The position numbers and the translations under genes are program-made. This document shows, piece after piece, positions 1 through 5,594 of a stretch of DNA of 48,389 nt; positions within the stretch are counted from its first letter, which is position 1; every line of letters begins with the position of its first letter. This DNA comes from a virus. The DNA is taken from the IMG/VR virus record IMGVR_UViG_3300050821_002347, positions 1 through 48,389 of that record; one strand, given 5' to 3'. The notes under the pieces were generated by a model that was not told where the DNA came from, ran no database searches, and saw only the letters and a program-made list of their open reading frames with translations.

Positions 1-97
1 CGCTGCCCACAGCTTCCCTTGATGGAGATACGGACCATGCCAACGGCCAGAATCACAAACGGAATCAGGAGAACGATCTGGATCTGCGTCATGCTCA
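1..97. repeat. 97-bp terminal direct repeat, left copy
   Basis: Bases 1-97 are identical to bases 48293-48389. Joining the two copies restores open reading frames across the junction, including a 39-aa membrane peptide, so the molecule is circular or circularly permuted with a unit length of 48,292 bp. The short, odd length fits an assembler k-mer overlap better than a packaged terminal repeat. This is seen directly; the assembly explanation is inferred. Confidence 0.95.
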
Positions 98-98
98 T
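1..98 (-). CDS. small single-TM protein (5' part; continues at right end)
   Basis: This is the 5' part of a 39-aa leftward gene that crosses the contig junction and ends at 48271. It starts with ATG at 98-96, overlapping the TGA of the gene upstream (95-97). The protein begins MSMTQIQIVLL and has one hydrophobic helix (about residues 5-23) followed by a short basic tail (RISIKGSCGQRRWKGNL). It is too short for family assignment. A small inner-membrane peptide of the early operon is the best reading. Confidence 0.55.
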   Translation of the reverse strand, partial: MSMTQIQIVLLIPFVILAVGMVRISIKGSCGQ

Positions 99-229
99 GC
101 CCTGCCTCCGTTCACTGCCGCTATTAGCGCGTCCAAGATGTACTGATGCAACGATTTGCGGGCAGCATGGGCAGCTTCACTGAGCGTCAGCCAGAAATCG
201 TCATTGAGTTTGATTGGAAAGGTCTTCAC
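95..229 (-). CDS. 44-aa ribbon-helix-helix-like protein
   Basis: A GTG start at 229-227 is preceded by a good ribosome site (GGAGAAATC). The sequence begins MKTFPIKLNDDFW and continues with two predicted helices around LTLSEAAHAARKS and LHQYILDALIAAV. A short N-terminal strand, two helices and the spacing between them are what Arc/MetJ-type ribbon-helix-helix DNA-binding proteins look like. Such small phage proteins often act as repressors or antitoxins. The gene overlaps the end of the upstream gene by 29 bases and its TGA overlaps the ATG of the next gene. A DNA-binding role is inferred from fold resemblance only; no operator was identified for it. Confidence 0.6.
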   Translation of the reverse strand: MKTFPIKLNDDFWLTLSEAAHAARKSLHQYILDALIAAVNGGRA

Positions 230-695
230 TTTTGATTTCTCCTGTGAGTGCGATACTTACGATGTGATCTGAAATTGCGGCCAATAGCCCGCCTTCTCTA
301 GTTTTGCTTGAAACTGTTGAGTCGTCATCTCTTAACTCCTTATGGGGTTGATGTGTTGAAGTGCGAGTATTGCAGCTACCGCGGTCTTTTTCTGCTTCCA
401 TAAGTTTTTGGCGATGCTCAGTTAACTCTAGGATAGAGGGCATCCAACAGTGCTCTGTCACCTGAATATCGTCGTTCTCAAACATCGAGGCTATTTGTTC
501 AGCGTCAGAGCGCCTGCAGAAGCGTATGGCATTGTTCGAGTTATCTGTCCAGCCGAACTGCCATTCAGAAGTGAGCCACATCGGGCTTCCATCCACCTTC
601 TTTTCGATCAGCCAACCCGTCTCTCGATAAACTAAATCGTTGCATGTGGAACAGGCTAACGGATGAATACTCTGGATGTGTTCGCGTATGTTCAT
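201..695 (-). CDS. hypothetical early protein with N-terminal CxxC
   Basis: The 164-aa product starts with ATG at 695-693, overlapping the TGA of the gene upstream (TGATG), which decides the start over a GTG-type extension. It has an N-terminal CSTC pair, a Trp-rich segment (about residues 30-55, GWLIEKK, WQFGW) and a segment reading FCRRSDAEQIASMF, a pattern common in small phage proteins that decorate early operons. The C-terminal half is polar and low in recognisable structure. I do not recognise a family. The base composition is noticeably more AT-rich than the late genes. It is the second gene of the leftward operon, just downstream of the divergent promoter. Confidence 0.6.
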   Translation of the reverse strand: MNIREHIQSIHPLACSTCNDLVYRETGWLIEKKVDGSPMWLTSEWQFGWTDNSNNAIRFCRRSDAEQIASMFENDDIQVTEHCWMPSILELTEHRQKLMEAEKDRGSCNTRTSTHQPHKELRDDDSTVSSKTREGGLLAAISDHIVSIALTGEIKSEDLSNQTQ

Positions 696-919
696 CAGTC
701 CCACACATTCGCAAACGTTAGGTTTGGAAATGCTTCTTGTCGGCTAAAGGAACGACCCTCAACGTTGATCCAACCATGCTTATAGCCATGCTTTAAATCA
801 ATCTCAGCCTGCCGAGCTTCGCGATCCGACCAGTTCATTTCAAGCCACTCGCCAAACGTAAAGGCTAATGTTTCAGCATCATAAGCTTCGAACCGGTTTG
901 CCATCTCTTGAACTGTCAT
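695..919 (-). CDS. first gene of the leftward early operon, hypothetical
   Basis: A 74-aa acidic, aromatic-rich protein (MTVQEMANRFEAYDAETLAF...). The ATG at 919-917 follows a strong AAGGAG site at 928-933 (read on the minus strand), and a sigma70-like promoter lies at 946-974, giving a leader of about 20 nt. It is the first gene of the leftward block and so probably the earliest expressed. The segment FGEWLEMNWSDREARQAEIDLKHGYKHGW looks helical and compact. No family was recognised. First-position early genes in phages often encode host-takeover or regulatory proteins, but nothing in the sequence proves that here. Confidence 0.65.
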   Translation of the reverse strand: MTVQEMANRFEAYDAETLAFTFGEWLEMNWSDREARQAEIDLKHGYKHGWINVEGRSFSRQEAFPNLTFANVWD

Positions 920-945
920 ACTCAGAACTCCTTGTTTACATACAC

Positions 946-974
946 ATCATCCCATGCATGCAAACGGTTGTCAA
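946..974 (-). promoter_or_regulatory. leftward sigma70-like early promoter
   Basis: On the minus strand TTGACA (969-974, perfect -35) is followed 17 bp later by GATGAT (946-951, four of six matches to TATAAT). The spacer contains the 8-bp palindrome TGCATGCA (955-962). Two direct copies of AAYGGTT 10 bp apart (963-969 and 973-979) flank the -35 box and could be operator half-sites. It should drive the whole leftward block starting at 919. Confidence 0.65.
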
Positions 975-994
975 TGGTTATTTACGATTATGAT
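968..994 (+). promoter_or_regulatory. possible rightward promoter overlapping the leftward -35
   Basis: On the plus strand TTGTCA (968-973, five of six to TTGACA) and TATGAT (989-994, five of six to TATAAT) are separated by 15 bp, which is shorter than optimal. The -35 box is nearly the reverse complement of the leftward -35, so the two RNA polymerase sites would exclude each other. It is a plausible weak or activator-dependent promoter for the rightward block. Confidence 0.4.
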
Positions 995-1077
995 GTAACT
1001 CCTTTTGTGATATGCGGGCAAACTGGCGCTCCAGACGAGGATTCGCGCATCTGAGTCAGCAGCAGGAGCGTGCAACC

Positions 1078-1239
1078 GTGTCGATTCTTCCGTTGATCCT
1101 GAGAATCTTTGCCCTGGTATTGTTCGTGATCGCGGCCGTGTGGAACCCAGCGGCGCCGAATCCGTGGTTTAGCCGGCTGGTCGCTGCAGGACTCGCGTGC
1201 TGGGTCGCAAGCGAGATATTTCCAGCACACTCAATCTAA
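1078..1239 (+). CDS. small membrane protein, first rightward gene
   Basis: A 53-aa protein starting at GTG 1078, chosen because AGGAG lies at 1064-1068 with correct spacing. The ATG at 1012 has no ribosome site. It has two hydrophobic segments, about residues 3-18 (PLILRIFALVLFVIAAV) and 30-45 (LVAAGLACWVASEIF), joined by a Pro/Asn-rich loop. Proteins of this size and pattern are frequent in phages and are usually unassigned. It is followed by a gene-poor stretch of about 220 bp. Confidence 0.6.
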   Translation: MSILPLILRIFALVLFVIAAVWNPAAPNPWFSRLVAAGLACWVASEIFPAHSI

Positions 1240-1457
1240 TTTCGTTTTCCGCTATACCCCAGCCTGTCCGCACCCTCAGCGAACGCGCCTCGAGCCTCTG
1301 GCGGGGTCATTTTGACGAGGTTTACGTAATTCTGCCCAATCTTGTGGCCGCACTCAGACAACCACAAGATGTAGGGGCTTGCACCCTCGTGCTACCCTAT
1401 TCCACATCAAGCAAACGCGACCCACAGAACCAACCCGTGCTATGCTTTGGAGCATCA
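1240..1457. other. intergenic region upstream of the packaging genes
   Basis: There is no convincing coding sequence; the frames that cross it lack ribosome sites and read as low-complexity. It contains a 9-bp perfect inverted repeat (1339-1370) and an extended -10-like element, TGCTATGCT, at 1438-1446 just ahead of the gene at 1458. No matching -35 was seen. It may hold a second promoter or an RNA control element for the late operon. Confidence 0.5.
1339..1370. promoter_or_regulatory. 9-bp inverted repeat, hairpin or operator
   Basis: ATCTTGTGG (1339-1347) and CCACAAGAT (1362-1370) are perfect reverse complements separated by 14 nt. There is no following T-run, so it is not a canonical terminator. 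It could be a dyad operator or an RNA hairpin in the leader of the packaging operon. Confidence 0.5.
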
Positions 1458-1691
1458 ATGGCTCACGAGTGCAAACCCGCAAACCAATCCGCCTCAGGCT
1501 CATCGTCCACGTCCAGCGCAACGGACTCAGGAGCGAGCGCGTGTTCATCAAGCCTGAGCGATGCGGATCGCGACTTTCTGGTGCGAGCGGGAGCATTCTC
1601 CAAGCACAGCCCAGCCGAACTTGAGGCCGCTTATCGGCAAATGAAAGCCGGCGCGATTGATTATCTTCGCCGCGAGCGTCGGAGCGCCTGA
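1458..1691 (+). CDS. small Ser-rich protein preceding the small terminase
   Basis: A 77-aa protein. The ATG at 1458 follows a GGAG at about 1449; the longer upstream frame lacks signals. The N-terminal half (about residues 8-35) is a Ser/Thr/Ala linker, and the C-terminal half is a helical region (DADRDFLVRAG, ELEAAYRQMKAGAIDYLRRERRS) rich in charged residues. Its TGA overlaps the ATG of the small terminase gene (TGATG). No family was recognised. Its location suggests an accessory DNA-packaging or regulatory role, which is inference from position only. Confidence 0.65.
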   Translation: MAHECKPANQSASGSSSTSSATDSGASACSSSLSDADRDFLVRAGAFSKHSPAELEAAYRQMKAGAIDYLRRERRSA

Positions 1692-2146
1692 TGCCTGCCG
1701 CGATTGACTGGACGCCGGAACTGGAAACAAGCGTTCTCAACGCAATCGAATCTGGCGATACTTTACGCCAAGCTGCTGAAAAACAAGGTATTTCTGCCTC
1801 TGCGATTATTCGGCATGTGCAAGCAAATAAAGACTTTGCGAAACATTACGCGCGGGTCATCGAAGAAAGAACGGACGCAGACTTTGAATCTCTCGCTGAT
1901 GTAATTACGCAAGCGCCAGTTTCAACGCAATTTGGAGTCGATTCTGGTTGGGTTCAATGGCAGCGCGTTCGCGTAGATACGCTCAAATGGATGTTGAGCC
2001 ATCGCAATCCAAAAAAGTACGGCGAGAACTCAAACCTCAATGTCAACGTGCAGGTTACGCGCATGATTGTGCAAGACGATGAGCCTCGCGCCGTGATCGA
2101 TCAGCAAATCCAGCCGGCATTGCCCAAGCCCGAGTTTGACGAATAG
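1691..2146 (+). CDS. terS: terminase small subunit
   Basis: A 151-aa protein. TerS recognises the phage packaging site and feeds DNA to the large subunit. The N-terminus (about residues 8-50, WTPELETSVLNAIESGDTLRQAAEKQGISASAIIRHV) is a helix-turn-helix with a skip-a-step arrangement typical of TerS DNA-binding domains. The central segment with KWMLSHRNPKKYG (about residues 99-111) is the hallmark tail of Sf6-type small terminases. It lies directly upstream of TerL with no gap (TAG then ATG). Assignment is by motif and position and is strong. Confidence 0.88.
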   Translation: MPAAIDWTPELETSVLNAIESGDTLRQAAEKQGISASAIIRHVQANKDFAKHYARVIEERTDADFESLADVITQAPVSTQFGVDSGWVQWQRVRVDTLKWMLSHRNPKKYGENSNLNVNVQVTRMIVQDDEPRAVIDQQIQPALPKPEFDE

Positions 2147-3772
2147 ATGCCGCGCGCATTCTCTGACGTAGTCTCGCCCGATGGCACGCTCGATGTTCGC
2201 AAACTCTGGACGCCCACACCCAGGAACTCCATCATTCGCCGCTCGCAGGCTACCAACAAGCTGCGTGTAGGCGGCACAGGCTCGAGCAAGTCTTCCGACG
2301 CGCTAATGGAAGTGGTACAGCGCTACCTGATGCGCTGGGATGGCTGCCACGCGTTGTTTCTGCGCAAGAACCTGACTGAGCTTAAGAAGTCTTCGATCCT
2401 GGACCTGAAGGAGTTTCTGCCGGCTGAGCTCTATCACTGGAACGCGACTGACTTTGTAGCGACCATTCACGCTACCGGATCCAAGCTCTTCTTTGGCCAC
2501 CTGCAGAACCTGAGCGAGTCTGACCTGGCGCAATACTTGTCTGCGGCCTTTCCTGTCATTGTGCTCGATGAGTGCGCGCAGCTCTCGGGCGAAGCGTACC
2601 AATTCCTGCAATCGCGCAACCGCGTGAATCGGGAATGTAAGGCCAATGAGAAGAATGAGTTTCCCAAGCCTGTGATGCTGGGATGTACGAATCCGGTAGG
2701 GCCGTTCTGGGGCTTCTACAAGGATATGTTCATCAAGAAGAAGCCCTGGAATGTGGATGCCGACGCCAAGCGCGCCAAAGATGGATCGTGGTGGGTTCCG
2801 CGCGACGGAAGCTGGCTCTGCGTCTATAACCCGTCCGAGTACGACTATGTGCATTCGACTATTCTTGATAACCCGCATCTGATGGCGCGCGATCCTGATC
2901 TGGTGCGCAAGCTTTCAGCACTACCTAAAGACAAGCGCGACAAGTTTCTCTACGGCGAGCTCGATGCGATCAGCGGCCAGTACTTCGATTGCTGGGAGCC
3001 GGGAGTGCATGTCATCACGCGCGAACAGATTGCCGAGTCGATCATCTGGCAGCCGTGGCAACCGCGCTGGCTGGGATGGGACTGGGGCCGCGTGCATCAC
3101 ACGAGCGCAATCTGGATGACACTGGCGCTGGTTAAGCAGCCATCGGGCGAGTTCAGGCAGAAGGTTGTCGTGTACCGAGAATATGTAGACAAGGGCAAGG
3201 ATTACAAGGAGTTAGCGAACACTATCTCGGCCATGACGCGCATGGGCTTACCACAGATTACCGAGGGGCAGAGACGCAAGACCATGAGCCTCGATGCAAT
3301 CTATTTCTCGCACGAAAAGTTTGCATTGCAGATGGATCGGCAATCGCCGGCCATGATCATGAGCGTCTACCTGACGGAATTGGGATTGCCGGCGGCGCGC
3401 AATGGCGGGCGTGATCGGGTGGGCCGGGCGAACCTGCTCTACGACACGCTGAAGACTTGCGGGATCGTGGTGCTCGATAGTTGCGTCGAGACAATTGAAG
3501 CGGTACCGCAGTTGATTCGCGACGAGAAGAATATTGAAGACGTGTTAAAGTTGGAGACAAAAGCCGACGACGTGTACGATGGCTTGTCGATGGGGTTGTT
3601 CGGGCAGCTTGGCCGCGCGGAGACGCCGGACGAAGTGAAGCTGCAGGAACGGCTGAACAAGATCGAGGATCCCATGTGGCGAGCGGTGCAGCAGGTAAAG
3701 GCGACACTGGACCGGGAAAAGGAACAGATCGAGGACTGCCGGCCGGAATGGATGCGGGAAAATGTGGATTAG
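2147..3772 (+). CDS. terL: terminase large subunit (ATPase-nuclease)
   Basis: A 541-aa packaging motor. It hydrolyses ATP to pump DNA through the portal and cuts the concatemer. The N-terminal ATPase has a Walker A loop, GGTGSSKS (residues 42-49, Lys48), and Walker B VIVLDE (137-142, Glu142). The C-terminal RNase H-like nuclease begins around WDWG with Asp312, and later acidic residues lie in the segment rich in DEKNIEDVLKLETKADDVYDG (about 450-480). The length is normal for the family. It starts at the first base after the TerS stop and its end overlaps the next gene by 11 bases. Confidence 0.95.
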   Translation: MPRAFSDVVSPDGTLDVRKLWTPTPRNSIIRRSQATNKLRVGGTGSSKSSDALMEVVQRYLMRWDGCHALFLRKNLTELKKSSILDLKEFLPAELYHWNATDFVATIHATGSKLFFGHLQNLSESDLAQYLSAAFPVIVLDECAQLSGEAYQFLQSRNRVNRECKANEKNEFPKPVMLGCTNPVGPFWGFYKDMFIKKKPWNVDADAKRAKDGSWWVPRDGSWLCVYNPSEYDYVHSTILDNPHLMARDPDLVRKLSALPKDKRDKFLYGELDAISGQYFDCWEPGVHVITREQIAESIIWQPWQPRWLGWDWGRVHHTSAIWMTLALVKQPSGEFRQKVVVYREYVDKGKDYKELANTISAMTRMGLPQITEGQRRKTMSLDAIYFSHEKFALQMDRQSPAMIMSVYLTELGLPAARNGGRDRVGRANLLYDTLKTCGIVVLDSCVETIEAVPQLIRDEKNIEDVLKLETKADDVYDGLSMGLFGQLGRAETPDEVKLQERLNKIEDPMWRAVQQVKATLDREKEQIEDCRPEWMRENVD

Positions 3773-4064
3773 CCGCGAGCACTTCAACCTGATCCGCGAG
3801 CGTGCTGCCGAGTTCCGCGGCTGGCATGAGGACAGGATGCGCGAGAAGGATGCGATCATTCAGCATCAAGAAGCGCGTCTGGCTTCGCTCGAGCAGGAGC
3901 GCAGGGAACTGACGCAGGCGATTCTGACCAATCGGCCTCCTGTATATGCGCTTGAAACCGTGCATCCGCCGCCTGAGAACGAGATGCCATCGGGCGACTG
4001 GATGCGGATCATGGAGGAGCAGGTCAAGGATTTGGAGAAGCCGGATGAGCCTGGAAGAAGTTAA
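3762..4064 (+). CDS. hypothetical coiled-coil protein after TerL
   Basis: A 100-aa protein starting with ATG at 3762 inside the end of the terminase gene. Residues 10-55 are a strongly charged coiled coil (IRERAAEF, MREKDAIIQHQEARLASLEQERRELT). The C-terminus is Pro/Glu-rich. The gene overlaps the next one by 20 bases. No family was recognised. It is the first of seven small genes wedged between terminase and portal. Confidence 0.6.
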   Translation: MWISREHFNLIRERAAEFRGWHEDRMREKDAIIQHQEARLASLEQERRELTQAILTNRPPVYALETVHPPPENEMPSGDWMRIMEEQVKDLEKPDEPGRS

Positions 4065-4209
4065 GCACCAGATAGCGATGCAGATCTCGGCGCTGCCGCC
4101 TGCGATCCAAGCCGAAGTTCTCCGCATTGTCGCAGCAAGTTACACTGCTGGGTATCAGGACTGCAGAAAACATATCAAGGAAGCGTCGAAGTCGCTGACG
4201 GTCCACTAG
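4045..4209 (+). CDS. 54-aa helical protein
   Basis: The ATG at 4045 lies inside the preceding gene. The protein starts MSLEEVKHQIAMQISAL and continues as an amphipathic helix pair ending KSLTVH. No family was recognised. The start is preferred because the upstream in-frame sequence is Arg-rich shadow translation of the neighbouring gene. Confidence 0.5.
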   Translation: MSLEEVKHQIAMQISALPPAIQAEVLRIVAASYTAGYQDCRKHIKEASKSLTVH

Positions 4210-4217
4210 GAGGGTTC

Positions 4218-4604
4218 ATGGCGTTTGAAGCGAAGGATGGCAAGAAGTTCTCAATGAGTTCGCGGATGCGGGCGCATAACCAGGGCATGAGCGCCAAGGA
4301 ACCGCAGGAGAAAGCGCCCTCGGCGGTGCTCTATGCTCCCGGCGGTGAGGAAGAGATGGGGGGCGAAGAGTCTCCTGAACAGGTGCACGAGCAGCATGGC
4401 CCTCCGGTCGAAGTGAACTCGCAGCATGACGATGGAATGACCACGCATCATGTGCATTCGGTGCATGCCGACGGCCACGAGCATCATTCCGAGCACGGCA
4501 GCCGTGAGGAAGCGCACGAGCACATAGGCAAGCTGCACGGCATCGGCAAACAGGAAGAGAGCGCGCCGGAAGAAGGCACGGGTGACGAGGAAGAGGGTTA
4601 CTGA
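4218..4604 (+). CDS. His- and Glu-rich protein, possible metal binder
   Basis: A 128-aa protein with an excellent ribosome site (AGGAGGG) before ATG 4218. The N-terminal third is basic. Residues 45-105 are extremely rich in His and Glu/Asp, with about 20 His, including the repeated THHVHSVHADGHEHHSEHG pattern. The C-terminus is acidic (EEGTGDEEEGY). Such tracts bind transition metals and are often disordered. Between TerL and portal it could be a small virion or scaffold accessory, or a metal buffer. No catalytic motif is visible. Confidence 0.6.
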   Translation: MAFEAKDGKKFSMSSRMRAHNQGMSAKEPQEKAPSAVLYAPGGEEEMGGEESPEQVHEQHGPPVEVNSQHDDGMTTHHVHSVHADGHEHHSEHGSREEAHEHIGKLHGIGKQEESAPEEGTGDEEEGY

Positions 4605-4777
4605 TGCCCTATAAGTCGCTGAAGCAGGAGCGATTCTTCAATGCCAATCGCGACAGGTTGGAAAAGCAAGGTGTTTCTGTCGACGAGTGGAATCAGGCAT
4701 CCAAGGGGAAGGCGCTGCCGGTTGTGGCGCCGCATCTGGAGCGGGAACTGCCGCAAAAGCGAAAGGGAGCACAATGA
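4604..4777 (+). CDS. 57-aa basic protein
   Basis: The ATG at 4604 overlaps the previous stop (TGATG) and the TGA at 4775-4777 overlaps the next ATG. The sequence begins MPYKSLKQERFFNANRDRLE and ends RELPQKRKGAQ. It is short, basic and helical. This clean stop-start linkage on both sides is the main support. No family was recognised; small basic proteins near portal genes may be minor virion or packaging accessories. Confidence 0.55.
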   Translation: MPYKSLKQERFFNANRDRLEKQGVSVDEWNQASKGKALPVVAPHLERELPQKRKGAQ

Positions 4778-4920
4778 ATAACGGCGAAAGCACAGAAAAG
4801 GCGATCGATGATCTGCGGGATCGCGTAGCGGCTCTGGAGGCAGGCAAGCCAGCAGCCAAGGCGTCTTCGAAGCAAGAAGGCGGATGGACACCAGCACCAC
4901 CCCCGGCAGCAAAGAAATGA
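4774..4920 (+). CDS. 48-aa coiled-coil/Pro-Ala tail protein
   Basis: The ATGA junction at 4774 sets the start (MNNGESTEKAIDDLRDRVAALEAG). One coiled-coil heptad stretch (residues 8-24) is followed by a Lys/Ala/Pro tail. The TGA overlaps the next ATG at 4917. No family was recognised. Confidence 0.5.
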   Translation: MNNGESTEKAIDDLRDRVAALEAGKPAAKASSKQEGGWTPAPPPAAKK

Positions 4921-5396
4921 ACGATCGCTTTGAGCGTGATAGAGACGAACGCGAAGAGCGCGATGAACTGCGGCTGTTGAGACGTATTCTGCGGCTGCTC
5001 GAAACCCCACAACTAACCGCATTCCAAGTTGGAGATGACATGGCAATCGGAAACATTACCGCCGGGCAGTCCGGACAATTCGCGTGTGCAATCAACTTCC
5101 TGGCAGGCGTGACGCCTCCGGCTGGATACGACCCCGTTCTCACCCCAAGCTCGCCCGATCCGCTGATCACGTTTGGTCCTGCCACTGCTGACCAGACCGG
5201 CGGCGCGGTTCCCCTGGCGCAGCAATTCCTTGCGTTTGTGGACAAGACCGACACAGCCACCAGCGGCTCCGTGGGATTCTCAACCCTCGGCACTGATGGC
5301 GTCACCGTGCTCACTTCGAATGTGGTCACGTTCACCATCACGCCTGCCACTGTGCCTCCGGCAGAACCCACGCTGGTTGCGTCTCAGGTAGCGTAA
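4917..5396 (+). CDS. hypothetical protein with Ig-like beta domain
   Basis: A 159-aa protein; the ATG at 4917 overlaps the preceding TGA. An N-terminal highly charged helix (residues 1-32, RFERDRDEREERDELRLL) leads into a beta-rich region (about 45-150) with alternating hydrophobics and Gly/Thr/Ser turns (SGSVGFSTLG, VVTFTITPA) resembling bacterial Ig-like or cadherin-like domains. A charged anchor plus Ig-like domain suits a capsid decoration protein, which is inference. It is coupled to the following gene by TAATG. Confidence 0.55.
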   Translation: MNDRFERDRDEREERDELRLLRRILRLLETPQLTAFQVGDDMAIGNITAGQSGQFACAINFLAGVTPPAGYDPVLTPSSPDPLITFGPATADQTGGAVPLAQQFLAFVDKTDTATSGSVGFSTLGTDGVTVLTSNVVTFTITPATVPPAEPTLVASQVA

Positions 5397-5587
5397 TGTA
5401 CGGCACGAAGAAGACAGTCGATCTTGGCTCGAAAGGCAGCTTCGAGGAGCGTCCCGGCGCATTGCATCGGGCGCTCCATGTGCCTTTGGGCGAGAAGATA
5501 CCGGAATCCAAGCTCGAGGGCCATCACGAAGGCAAACTCGGGCGCATGATTGCCAGCGCCAAAGGTTTCAAGGCGATGAAGCACTGA
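5396..5587 (+). CDS. 63-aa hypothetical protein upstream of portal
   Basis: The ATG at 5396 overlaps the previous TAA. The protein (MYGTKKTVDLGSKGSFEERPGALHRAL...) is basic, Gly/His-containing and ends FKAMKH. It resembles small proteins often found just before portal genes in soil phage contigs, but no domain name can be given. A ribosome site for portal (GAGGG) lies in the 7-base gap after it. Confidence 0.55.
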   Translation: MYGTKKTVDLGSKGSFEERPGALHRALHVPLGEKIPESKLEGHHEGKLGRMIASAKGFKAMKH

Positions 5588-5594
5588 GGGCACG

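Noticed and set aside
1-97. T7-like packaged terminal repeat
   Set aside because: Phage terminal repeats are usually longer and flanked by fixed ends; exact 97-base identity at contig ends is better explained by assembly overlap.
988-1230. 80-aa minus-strand frame opposite the first rightward gene
   Set aside because: It has Arg/Cys-rich shadow composition, no ribosome site at its start, and runs opposite a better-supported membrane protein gene.
3357-4127. 256-aa minus-strand frame across the terminase end
   Set aside because: It is Arg/Pro/Ser-rich shadow translation antisense to terL and the next small genes, without a ribosome site.
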